Counted from the stretch's first letter, positions 1 through 6,756 are shown. The stretch: 7,326 nt of DNA from an uncultured Myxococcales bacterium (GCA_903917305.1 CAIXAA010000040.1:1-7326), one strand, 5' to 3'. A program made the numbers and translations. The notes: a model not told the origin generated them from the sequence alone.

Positions 1-999
1 CGGAAACTCGCGCTGCAGATCGAGCGCCAGCGCGACGCCGCGTTGCACCTCGTCCTGCGTCAACCCCTTGGCCAGACGCTGGTTTTCCGCCGCAGAGAAG
101 TTCTCGATGCCGATGCTCCACACATGCAACCGGTGCCCATGCCGCGCGAATTCAGGCAGCAAAGGGCGCAGGCGCCCGGCTACGCGCAGCAGCTCGTCCA
201 GGCGCGCGCTGACGCGAAACGTCGAGGGCGGCAGCGCGTGTTCGATCAGCGCGCGGAGAAACCCGTCCAATTGCGGCAACAACTGGGCGCCGCGCACCAC
301 GTAGTCGCGGTCGTGCAGCTGCCATGACGCCGTCGCCTCGGCGGCCAGGATCTGGCGCAGCGCCAGCTGCACCGCGCCGGTCTGCGGAATGCGCCCCGCG
401 GGATCCGGCGTGCCGCAAAAGGCGCAGGCGTCGTGGCGCACAAAGCCACTCAAATCTAGCGATTCGTAAAGCGGATTCTGGGCGAGCGGACGCCGGTAGG
501 CGCACAGCGGCCCGACCAGCACGTGCAGCAGCGGCCGGATGCGCAGGATGGCCTCGCCCACGACTTCGCTGTGGAAATCCGGCGTCAGCGTCTCCTCTGG
601 ACCCAGCTGCGCGTCGCGCACCGCCGCGCCGTCGAGACCGAGCCAGTCGCAAGTGTCCGCCAGCACGAAGCGCACATCGCCGTCCTGCACCGTTCGGAAG
701 ATCGCCAATGGCAGCGCGGCCTTCCATGTCTGCCACGTCTCCGGCGCGATCCGCTCGTTCACCAGCACGTGCGTGGGTTGGTGGCGGGCGAGGGCGTCCA
801 GCAGCCGCGGGCGATCCGCGGGCTCCACGTCGCGCAGCAGGGCATCGTGGCCAGGCTCCTCAGCCAGCGCGACGCTGATGCGGTGCGTCGGCACGCCGAG
901 AGTCGGCAGAAGCGCACGCAGAAAGGGGAAGTTCTCGTTGCGGAACGTGCGGTAGCGATCGGCGTGCGCCAGGTCCAGCAGCAGCAGGGTCTTGCCCAT
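1..999 (-). CDS. Radical SAM protein with extra N-terminal domain (3' end outside window)
   Basis: The minus-strand frame is open from ATG at 999-997 to the window edge, giving 333 residues without a stop; the C-terminus is missing. The second half looks like a radical-SAM barrel: C192-A-F-C195-G, a segment around 'FRVSARLDELL', then 'IGIEN' at 296-300, followed by 'LAKGLTQDEV', which matches the usual 'GiEs...KG.t.eev' block of B12/radical-SAM enzymes. The first ~160 residues precede the barrel and are where a cobalamin-binding domain usually sits, but I see no clear DxHxxG motif, so B12 binding is inference. The CxxxCxxC cluster motif is not canonical: the position four before C192 is Arg, and the nearest upstream cysteine is C166. 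The start was chosen because AGAGG lies 6 nt upstream; an in-frame GTG at 1023-1021 is the alternative. It follows the GT22 gene by 77 nt on the same strand, probably in one operon. The substrate is unknown. Confidence 0.72.
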   Translation of the reverse strand, partial: MGKTLLLLDLAHADRYRTFRNENFPFLRALLPTLGVPTHRISVALAEEPGHDALLRDVEPADRPRLLDALARHQPTHVLVNERIAPETWQTWKAALPLAIFRTVQDGDVRFVLADTCDWLGLDGAAVRDAQLGPEETLTPDFHSEVVGEAILRIRPLLHVLVGPLCAYRRPLAQNPLYESLDLSGFVRHDACAFCGTPDPAGRIPQTGAVQLALRQILAAEATASWQLHDRDYVVRGAQLLPQLDGFLRALIEHALPPSTFRVSARLDELLRVAGRLRPLLPEFARHGHRLHVWSIGIENFSAAENQRLAKGLTQDEVQRGVALALDLQREFP

Positions 1000-1005
1000 T
1001 CCACG

Positions 1006-1010
1006 CCTCT
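1006..1010 (-). promoter_or_regulatory. Ribosome binding site of the radical SAM gene
   Basis: AGAGG on the minus strand, 6 nt before ATG 999-997. It favours this start over the in-frame GTG at 1023-1021. Confidence 0.5.
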
Positions 1011-1076
1011 GGTGCCGTCGCACCGCCCGGGCAGTCTGCGCTGGCGCGGGCGGGTGGGCAAGCGCAGCGTGAGGCG

Positions 1077-2474
1077 CTACGGCGCCTTTGCCGCTTCGGG
1101 GGTGGCGAACACGTCGGCCCCGTCGAAGTGGGCGACGCGGACATAGGCGCCGGGCGGCGGCGGCAGCACGCCGATGGTCGTGGTGGTCACGTAGTCGCAG
1201 ACGCCCGGATCCTTGGCGCGCGCGGCAACGATGTGCGGGAAGGAGGCGAACTCGTGAAAGGGCACGTCGCGCCTGAGGAAGAAGTAGCCAGCGCCGCCGA
1301 AGCAGCCGGTGCCGACCGTGCACCAGTCGCGCAATTCAGCCTTCGCGCTCAGGAACCGGGCGGCTTGGATCGTGCCGGTGGATGGGGCTGTGCCCAAGGC
1401 CCGCCAGGAAGGCTGCGCCGAAGCCAGCCAGAGCAGCGCGGCGCCGACCGGGAGCCAGCGCCGCCGCCAGAACTCGTCCACCGCGAGGCACAGCGCTGCC
1501 AGGAGCAGGGGCAGCGCCGGCAGGAGAAACCGCAGCTCCTTGTGGGGGACTGCGGCGTGCACGCCCAACAGCACCAGTGCCGGCAGCGCGAACAGGTCCG
1601 CGCCCTGCCGCCAGAACGTCCACAGCGCCGCGGCCAGCAGCAGCAGGGCCAGCGGGCCCAGGTGGCGCAGCGCTTCAGTCGCATAGAAGGTCGCAGGCTG
1701 CGTGCCCATCTGGGTCTGCAGCGCCGCGCCGTTCTCGAAATGCGCGTTCAGGTTGGCGATGGCGGAGTGCGCGAACTCCCCGTACGTCCACAGATCCAGC
1801 AGCCCGCCCAGCGCCAGCGTCACGCCCGCACCGCCCAGCAGCGCCAGCGCGCGCAGCCGCGGACCCGGCTGGGCGAGCGCGAACGCGGCAAAAGCCGGAA
1901 TCAGCACACCGGTTTGCAGCCGCACCACCGTCGCCAGACCGAGCAGGGCACCGCAGAGGGCAAGATGGCGCAGCAGTGGTTGCCGCGTGAAGCGAGCGGC
2001 CGGGAGTGTGGCCAGCATCACGAGCGACATCGAAAAGGGCTCCGACAGGGGATGGCTCGTCGCCAGCACCAGCAGCGGCAGCAACCCCACGCTGAGCGCG
2101 CACAGCCACGCCGCGCGCCGGCCCGCGAGCAGGTCGCAGGCGCGCACGAGGTTCCACAGCCCCCAGAGAAACAGCAGCTTTTCAGCGAGGCGCACGGCCA
2201 GCAGCTGCTGCAGCGGATCCGAGACGCGCATCGCCTCGCACGCGCGCAGGATCCCCAGGATGCAACCTGGCAGCAGCCAGTTGCGCGTGCCGCGGTCGAA
2301 CTCCCAGACCCGGAAGCCGTAGCCGTGCAGCGCGCGGAAGGGTGTTTCCAGGTACTGGTAGAGCTCGTCCGCGTGCAGCGGACCTTGCAGCGGCAGCGCG
2401 GACGCCAGGTGAACGAGCAGCACGCCGAGGGCGAAGATCCAGGTCGTCGGCTTGGCTCTCGGCAGGCGGATCAC
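1077..2474 (-). CDS. GT22-family (Alg9/Alg12/PIG-B-like) membrane glycosyltransferase
   Basis: This is a 465-residue multipass inner-membrane protein, likely a GT-C fold enzyme that transfers a sugar, by family analogy mannose, from a polyprenyl-phosphate donor on the outer face of the membrane. The first membrane helix (about residues 11-29) is followed by H34-A-D-E37, the acidic catalytic-loop motif. Next comes 'YQYLETPFRALHGYGF' and 'VWEF', very close to the GT22 pattern of the Alg9/PIG-B enzymes ('DE.fQ.lE..hr..yGyg..tWEw'). H311-K-E-L-R-F316 matches the conserved HKExRF block. About ten hydrophobic segments follow one another up to about residue 350, then a soluble C-terminal tail. A longer start at 2579 (500 aa) is possible, but GTG 2474-2472 has GAAGG 6 nt upstream and lies just before the first helix; the extra 35 residues are Arg/Pro-rich and run through the likely promoter. 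It is the first gene of the leftward operon. GT22 proteins are mainly eukaryotic, though bacterial members exist. Acceptor and sugar are unknown. Confidence 0.85.
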   Translation of the reverse strand: MIRLPRAKPTTWIFALGVLLVHLASALPLQGPLHADELYQYLETPFRALHGYGFRVWEFDRGTRNWLLPGCILGILRACEAMRVSDPLQQLLAVRLAEKLLFLWGLWNLVRACDLLAGRRAAWLCALSVGLLPLLVLATSHPLSEPFSMSLVMLATLPAARFTRQPLLRHLALCGALLGLATVVRLQTGVLIPAFAAFALAQPGPRLRALALLGGAGVTLALGGLLDLWTYGEFAHSAIANLNAHFENGAALQTQMGTQPATFYATEALRHLGPLALLLLAAALWTFWRQGADLFALPALVLLGVHAAVPHKELRFLLPALPLLLAALCLAVDEFWRRRWLPVGAALLWLASAQPSWRALGTAPSTGTIQAARFLSAKAELRDWCTVGTGCFGGAGYFFLRRDVPFHEFASFPHIVAARAKDPGVCDYVTTTTIGVLPPPPGAYVRVAHFDGADVFATPEAAKAP

Positions 2475-2480
2475 GGCGGG

Positions 2481-2485
2481 CCTTC
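2481..2485 (-). promoter_or_regulatory. Ribosome binding site of the GT22 gene
   Basis: GAAGG on the minus strand, 6 nt upstream of GTG 2474-2472. This decides the start in favour of GTG rather than the upstream ATG at 2579. Confidence 0.5.
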
Positions 2486-2504
2486 GCGGCGGCAGCCGCG
2501 GCCG

Positions 2505-2520
2505 GAACTTAGAATAGGGA
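2505..2520. promoter_or_regulatory. Candidate overlapping divergent -10 elements
   Basis: The 2475-2625 gap between the two divergent operons has a single A/T-rich island. It reads TAGAAT on the plus strand (2510-2515, five of six matches to TATAAT) and TATTCT on the minus strand (2516-2511). The two overlap almost completely, so one short element could serve as -10 for both operons. I found no convincing -35 at normal spacing on either strand, so an activator or a different sigma factor would be needed if this is real. A second weak -10-like TACTGT lies at 2587-2592 for the rightward genes. Confidence 0.28.
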
Positions 2521-2625
2521 CGCTGGCTTGGCAATGCGCGATGCACGGCGTCGACCTGCCACCTAGCCGTCCCCCCCATTCCCCGCTACTGTACCGCCAG
2601 CGCGCCCAACGGCGCCCGAAGCGTC

Positions 2626-4335
2626 ATGTACATCCTCGGCTTCAACTGCTACGCCCACGCCGCCGCCGCCTGCCTGCTCAAGGACGGCGTGCCGATCGCC
2701 GCCGTCGAGGAGGAGCGCCTCAACCGCATCAAGACCTACGGCGATTTCCCCACGCAGGCGATCCGCTACTGCCTTGCCGAAGGCGGCATCACGATGGACG
2801 ACGTCTCGCACGTCGCCTTCCACTGGTCCGCCGTGCACGGCATGGGCCGCCGCCTGGTCCAGGTCGCCCGCAACCTGCTGACCGCCAAGCAGATGTATGG
2901 TTCGCATGCGTCCAAGTGGTTCGATATTGCTGCGGTGCAACATGAACTGCGCCGCCAGTTTCCGACGCGCGGCCTGCTGCCTCCCTACACCTTCACGCGC
3001 GTCCACCACCACGTCAGCCACGCCGCAAGTGCTTTCTTCGCCTCGCCTTTTGACGACGCCGCGATCCTGACGATGGATGGCACCGGCGAGGTGGCGTCGA
3101 CCACGCTCTCGGTCGGGCAGGGCACGCGCATCCGCCAGCTGCAGGAGGTCGACTACCCGCATTCGCTCGGCTTTCTCTTCGTCGCCCTGACGCACTACCT
3201 GGGGTTTCTGCCGGAGAGCGACGAGTACAAGCTCATGTCGCTGGCCTCCTACGGCGAGCCGACCTTCGAGCGCGCGTTCCAGGAGATCATCGCGCTCCTG
3301 CCCGATGGCGGGTTTGCCGTGGATCTCAGCTACTTCGGCTATCCGCAGGGCATTCGCACGCCGTGGGTGTCGCAGAAGTTCATCGACCGCTTCGGTCCGT
3401 TGCGCCAGAAGGGCGAGCCGATCGAGCAGCGCCACATGGATCTGTCGCGCGCCTTGCAAAAGCGGTTGGAGGACACGGCGTTGCATCTCGCGCGCCACCT
3501 GCACGAGCGCACGGGCGCGAAGAACCTGTGCCTGGCGGGCGGCGTGGCGCTCAACTCCGTGATGAACGGCCGCCTGCTCCGCGAAGGGCCGTTCGAGCAG
3601 CTGTTCATCCCGCCGGCCGCCCACGACGCCGGCTGCTCGATGGGCGCGGCGCTGTGGGTGCACCATCAGAAGCTTGGGAATCCGCGTGGGTTCGTGCTGC
3701 GCGACGCAGCGCTCGGGCCGTCCTTCTCCGATGCGCAGTGCCTTGCTGCACTGCAGCAATCGGGGCTGGCGTTCGAGCGCTTGGACGACGCCGATCTGTT
3801 CTTTCGCACCGCACAATGGCTCGAAGCCGGCGGCGTCGTCGGGTGGTTCCAGGGCCGCGTCGAACTCGGTCCGCGGGCGCTGGGCAACCGCAGCATCCTG
3901 GCCGACCCGCGCCGCGCGGACATGCAGGACATCTTGAACGCCAAGGTGAAACACCGCGAAGGCTTTCGTCCTTTTGCACCTTCCGTGCTGGCGGAGCAGG
4001 CCCACGACTGGTTCGATTGCCCGGTCGAGTCGCCGTTCATGCTCCTGGTGGTCCCGGTGCTGCCGGACAAGCGGTCGCTCATTCCGGCCGTCACGCACGT
4101 GGACGGCACCGCGCGCATGCAGACCGTGCGCCAGCAGGACAACCCGCGCTATTGGCAGTTGATTCATGCCTTTGGCCAGCGCACCGGCGTGCCGCTCCTG
4201 CTCAACACCAGCTTCAACGTCATGGGCGAACCCATCGTCTGCACGCCGCGGGACGCCATCCGCTGCTTCGGCGCCACCGACATCGACCACCTCGTGATCG
4301 GCAACTACGTCTGCTCCAAGAGGCCGGCCGCATGA
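2626..4335 (+). CDS. O-carbamoyltransferase, NodU/CmcH/TobZ family
   Basis: A full-length 569-residue enzyme expected to transfer the carbamoyl group of carbamoyl phosphate, via carbamoyl-adenylate, to a hydroxyl of a sugar or other small acceptor in the cytoplasm. The N-terminal Kae1-like (ASKHA) part begins with 'MYILGFNCYAH' and has 'EEERLNRIK' near residue 30. It carries the metal-site motif H127-H-H-V-S-H132-A, then D151-G-T-G-E155, E197-S-D-E-Y-K202, the A304-G-G-V-A-L-N310 loop and H333-D334-A-G, where D334 corresponds to the metal-binding Asp known in TobZ. The C-terminal YrdC-like domain carries 'QGRVELGPRALGNRSIL' (409-425), 'FRPFAP' (447-452) and N527-T-S-F-N531. The start matches the family N-terminus; its ribosome binding site is weak (GAAG, 2618-2621). 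One oddity is that A12 follows H11 where many relatives have HD. It overlaps the next gene by ATGA, so the two are probably translationally coupled and the acceptor is likely a glycan intermediate. Confidence 0.93.
   Translation: MYILGFNCYAHAAAACLLKDGVPIAAVEEERLNRIKTYGDFPTQAIRYCLAEGGITMDDVSHVAFHWSAVHGMGRRLVQVARNLLTAKQMYGSHASKWFDIAAVQHELRRQFPTRGLLPPYTFTRVHHHVSHAASAFFASPFDDAAILTMDGTGEVASTTLSVGQGTRIRQLQEVDYPHSLGFLFVALTHYLGFLPESDEYKLMSLASYGEPTFERAFQEIIALLPDGGFAVDLSYFGYPQGIRTPWVSQKFIDRFGPLRQKGEPIEQRHMDLSRALQKRLEDTALHLARHLHERTGAKNLCLAGGVALNSVMNGRLLREGPFEQLFIPPAAHDAGCSMGAALWVHHQKLGNPRGFVLRDAALGPSFSDAQCLAALQQSGLAFERLDDADLFFRTAQWLEAGGVVGWFQGRVELGPRALGNRSILADPRRADMQDILNAKVKHREGFRPFAPSVLAEQAHDWFDCPVESPFMLLVVPVLPDKRSLIPAVTHVDGTARMQTVRQQDNPRYWQLIHAFGQRTGVPLLLNTSFNVMGEPIVCTPRDAIRCFGATDIDHLVIGNYVCSKRPAA
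4318..4323 (+). promoter_or_regulatory. Ribosome binding site of the GT-C-like gene, inside the carbamoyltransferase gene
   Basis: AAGAGG, 8 nt before ATG 4332-4334. With the ATGA overlap (4332-4335), it supports this start over earlier in-frame starts that would run through the carbamoyltransferase gene. Confidence 0.6.
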
Positions 4336-6575
4336 GGCGTGCCCAGATCCTGCTGGCGGCGCTGGGCGTTTTCGCTGTCGCGCTGGTCGCTTCCATGGCC
4401 CTGGCGCCGACCGAACCGCACATGCAGGACGACGCCGTCAGCCACCTGCTGCGGGTCAAGGACTGCCTGCTGGGCAACGGCTGCTACCTGCGCCTGGGAC
4501 CGTTCTCCGGCCAGTCGGTGGTGGGCGTGTCGCACGGCGCCGCGATCCTGCACCTGCTCACGCTGGTGTGGGGGCTCGGCGGCGGCGCCGCGCAGTGGTA
4601 CTTGCTGGCGGCCGTGACGCACGCGCTGGGCGCGATGCTGCTGTTCCTGCTGACCATGCGCTGGTTGCGGCCCGGGATCCTGCCGGCGCTGGCCATCACG
4701 CTCCTGTGCCACCAAGGCTCGATGGCGTGGGTGCTGCCGGAGACCATCTCGAATCCCGCCCTGCTGCCGCTGCCGTCCGCACTCTTGTGCGCCGCGGCCT
4801 ATGGCTATTTGCAGTCGCACAAGCTCCGCCACCTGCTGGCTGCGGCGCTGGCCGTCGGCCTGGGCATCCAACTGCACCTGACGTTCCTGTTCCACGTGCC
4901 CACGCTCCTGCTGCTCGTGCTGCTGGCCCGACCGCCGCGGCGGCTGCGGCACCTCGCCCTGGCGCTGGGCACGATCCTGGCGTCGATCGCCCTGGTGTCG
5001 CCAGCGATGCTGCAGGACGTGCAGCCCAGCCTCGCGTTCCTGACCTCCGGCGGCGGCCGCGATCACCTCCTGCAGGGCCGGCTTGGGCCGCCGCTGCTGC
5101 TGGCGACGGCCGGGCTGTTGGCCGCTGGGCTGCTGCTCCTCCAGCGGCGGCGCACAGGCCAGGTCGATCGCTTCTTTCTGCTGCTTTTGCTCGGTTTCGT
5201 GCCGATCCAGGTCGTGCTGCTGGCCCTCGCGCCGCCGGGCCAGGCCTACTACAACGCGCCGTTCATCGGCGGTTCGCTGCTGCTCTGTGCCGCCTTGCCG
5301 CTGCTGGCGCTGGACCACTTTGCGCCGGTGGGGTGGCGCGCGTTGCGCCAGAACGGCCTGCCGTGGAAGCCTTTGCGCCTCGCGCACCTGCTGGCGTGGC
5401 TGCTGCTGCTCGTGTTGGTGTTGCAGGGCCAGGTGCGTGCGCTGCGGCAGCGCGGCGAGCACGGCTCCGCGTCGGACTCGCTCGCGGCGGAGCACCTGCC
5501 CATGCGCGCCGCCGCCGGTCTCGCCCAGCATTTTGGTGCGGCGCAGCATTGGACCGTCGCCGACTTCCTGCGGCACCTGCGCGGTGCCAGCGGCGATGTC
5601 GGCGAGCTGCTCGGCGCCATCGCGTATTACCTGCCGGGGCAGCGCGCCGTGCCGACGCGCACGGCGGCGCAGCAGGACATCGTGCCGGTGCGTGTCGCCG
5701 CGCGCGACGTGCCCCAGACGCTGCCGCCGGGCTGGCTGGAGCTGAACCGCACGGCGCAAAGCAGCGTCCTGACGCTCGCCTACGCGCCGTGGCTGGACTG
5801 GGACCACTACCTGGTGTGCCGGCGCCAGCGCGCTGAGGCGCACCCGTGCCAGTGGCGGCAGGCCGATTACCAGCGCCGAGTCGTGAAGATCCACCCGGAC
5901 GACCAGACGCTGTGGGCGGCGCAGCGGCAGTTCACGCTCGAGGTGTTCACGGCGGAGCAGGGTTGCGCGCTCTTTGGCGTGCGCGTGCCGCTGCGGGTGC
6001 CGGCGAACGCCGCGCCGCGCACGCTGCTGTTGCCCGGGCTTGGCTTTGACAGTCGGACCTGCACGGCGGAGATCGCGGCGGTCGCGGGCGTGGCGCACCG
6101 CGGCGGGCTGCCGGCTCGCTCCGTGGAGCTGCTGCCGGGAGCGGTCGAGCAGGTGGGCGAAGTGCTGCTGGTGCTCGATTCGTGCGTGCCGACGCAGCGC
6201 ATCAGTCCGCTCTACCGGCCGCCGGCGCTCATCGAACTGGACGCGCCCAGCCGCGACCTGTTCGCCAAGGCAGCGGGGACCAAGGCGGCGGCGATGCCGG
6301 TGCTGCCGGAGCGCGAGCTGCAGGCGTTTGCTGGCGGCACTGTCGTTGCGATGCAGCGGCAGCCGGTCGGGGACGCCGAGCGCGAGCCTACGGCACCGCT
6401 CTGGTATGCGCTTGCGCTGGCGGTGGGGATGGTGCTTGCGCTAGGTACGGCGGCGGGGTGCGTTGCGTGTACGCTTGCCGGAACCGGAGCCGGAACCCGA
6501 GCCGGAGCCCGAACCCGAGCCGGAACCGGCACCGGAACTGGAGCCGGAACCGGAGCCGGAGCTGGCTCGGGCTAA
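4332..6575 (+). CDS. Large polytopic membrane protein, GT-C glycosyltransferase-like, with soluble domain and C-terminal helix
   Basis: This is a 747-residue protein. Residues 5-25 form the first membrane helix, followed by a loop with D33-D34 and 'HLLRVKDCL'; an acidic pair in the first outer loop is typical of GT-C enzymes (PMT/ArnT/GT39-like). About ten Leu-rich helices follow to about residue 368, then a soluble region of about 320 residues, presumably periplasmic, containing several cysteines. One more helix ('LWYALALAVGMVLAL', about 691-710) ends the ordered part. The last ~30 residues are Gly/Thr/Ala/Arg repeats encoded by a GGAACC/GGAGCC-type hexamer array. Read one frame later, this array encodes a clean Glu-Pro repeat, so the annotated C-terminus may be the product of a frameshift. 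The start is fixed by the ATGA overlap and the RBS at 4318-4323. I do not recognise a named family. The glycosyltransferase call rests on topology, the DD loop and the neighbours; a flippase/ligase-like or other membrane role remains possible. Confidence 0.75.
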   Translation: MRRAQILLAALGVFAVALVASMALAPTEPHMQDDAVSHLLRVKDCLLGNGCYLRLGPFSGQSVVGVSHGAAILHLLTLVWGLGGGAAQWYLLAAVTHALGAMLLFLLTMRWLRPGILPALAITLLCHQGSMAWVLPETISNPALLPLPSALLCAAAYGYLQSHKLRHLLAAALAVGLGIQLHLTFLFHVPTLLLLVLLARPPRRLRHLALALGTILASIALVSPAMLQDVQPSLAFLTSGGGRDHLLQGRLGPPLLLATAGLLAAGLLLLQRRRTGQVDRFFLLLLLGFVPIQVVLLALAPPGQAYYNAPFIGGSLLLCAALPLLALDHFAPVGWRALRQNGLPWKPLRLAHLLAWLLLLVLVLQGQVRALRQRGEHGSASDSLAAEHLPMRAAAGLAQHFGAAQHWTVADFLRHLRGASGDVGELLGAIAYYLPGQRAVPTRTAAQQDIVPVRVAARDVPQTLPPGWLELNRTAQSSVLTLAYAPWLDWDHYLVCRRQRAEAHPCQWRQADYQRRVVKIHPDDQTLWAAQRQFTLEVFTAEQGCALFGVRVPLRVPANAAPRTLLLPGLGFDSRTCTAEIAAVAGVAHRGGLPARSVELLPGAVEQVGEVLLVLDSCVPTQRISPLYRPPALIELDAPSRDLFAKAAGTKAAAMPVLPERELQAFAGGTVVAMQRQPVGDAEREPTAPLWYALALAVGMVLALGTAAGCVACTLAGTGAGTRAGARTRAGTGTGTGAGTGAGAGSG

Positions 6576-6624
6576 GCGTGGCGCTTGCTTCCGGTCGGAT
6601 GGGAACGACCGCAGGTCTTGGTGA
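6445..6624 (+). other. Probable original 3' end of the GT-C-like gene in frame 1
   Basis: Frame 1 is open from just after a TAG at 6442-6444 to TGA 6622-6624. Removing one G from the G4 run at 6455-6458 would join the upstream frame to it. The terminal helix would then end in 'GTAAGALRVRLPEPEP', that is, a helix, a basic inside-facing flank, an acidic Glu-Pro repeat and a short tail ending '...NDRRSW'. This is a more protein-like ending than the Gly/Thr/Ala/Arg tail. It may be a real mutation, programmed frameshifting or a sequencing error. Confidence 0.45.
6478..6564 (+). repeat. Degenerate hexanucleotide array (Glu-Pro coding in frame 1)
   Basis: About fourteen imperfect copies of the 6-mer GAACCG / GAGCCG / GAACCC. 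Differences between copies (GAA/GAG, CCG/CCC) are third-position synonymous changes when read from 6481 as Glu-Pro, giving eight E-P pairs, then A-P-E-L, then three more E-P pairs. In the frame of the upstream gene the same differences change amino acids (Gly/Arg, Thr/Ala). The array is also open as Gly-Ser on the minus strand. Copy number could change by replication slippage; whole-unit changes keep the frame. Confidence 0.85.
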
Positions 6625-6678
6625 CACGTTTGGCAGGCCCAGCGGTGCCGTGCACGCCGCGTCCTCCCGCCGCCGCGC

Positions 6679-6707
6679 TTGACGCCTTCGCCCAACAAGC
6701 GTTCTCT
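6679..6707 (+). promoter_or_regulatory. Weak candidate promoter of msrB
   Basis: TTGACG (6679-6684), a good -35 match, lies 17 nt before TTCTCT (6702-6707), a poor -10. It is in the 190-bp gap between the GT-C-like gene and msrB. No strong hairpin-plus-T-run terminator was found in this gap; the only stem noticed is 5 bp (6574-6586) with no following T-run. Confidence 0.22.
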
Positions 6708-6756
6708 GAGAAAAGGCTCCACACCCGCGCGCCAGCCTCCCTGAGCGCGCTCCTGC

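Noticed and set aside
2475..2579. 35-residue N-terminal extension of the GT22 protein from ATG 2579
   Set aside because: The RBS and hydrophobic start point to GTG 2474, and the extension crosses the likely promoter island.
1128..2945. 605-residue open frame on the plus strand
   Set aside because: Gln/Arg-rich shadow opposite the GT22 gene that then runs out of frame into the carbamoyltransferase start.
2563..4290. 575-residue open frame on the minus strand
   Set aside because: It lies wholly opposite the strongly supported carbamoyltransferase; the composition is that of a GC-rich antisense shadow and no domain is visible.
3363..4331. Extended start giving a 1070-residue version of the GT-C-like protein
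   Set aside because: The extra N-terminal part is an out-of-frame reading of the carbamoyltransferase gene, Arg/Ala/Pro-rich, and the ATG at 4332 has a good RBS and the typical ATGA overlap.
4305..6098. 597-residue open frame on the minus strand
   Set aside because: Gln/Arg-rich shadow opposite the Leu-rich GT-C-like gene (CTG codons read as CAG).
6478..6564. CRISPR array
   Set aside because: The units are 6 nt with no spacers; this is a simple tandem repeat.
6574..6586. Hairpin as transcription terminator
   Set aside because: Only a 5-bp stem with a 3-nt loop and no T-run.
6600..6660. Cys-x-x-Cys-His heme-like motif on the minus strand
   Set aside because: It occurs in the non-coding gap within a frame that is antisense to msrB and the repeat; no other cytochrome feature or start supports it.
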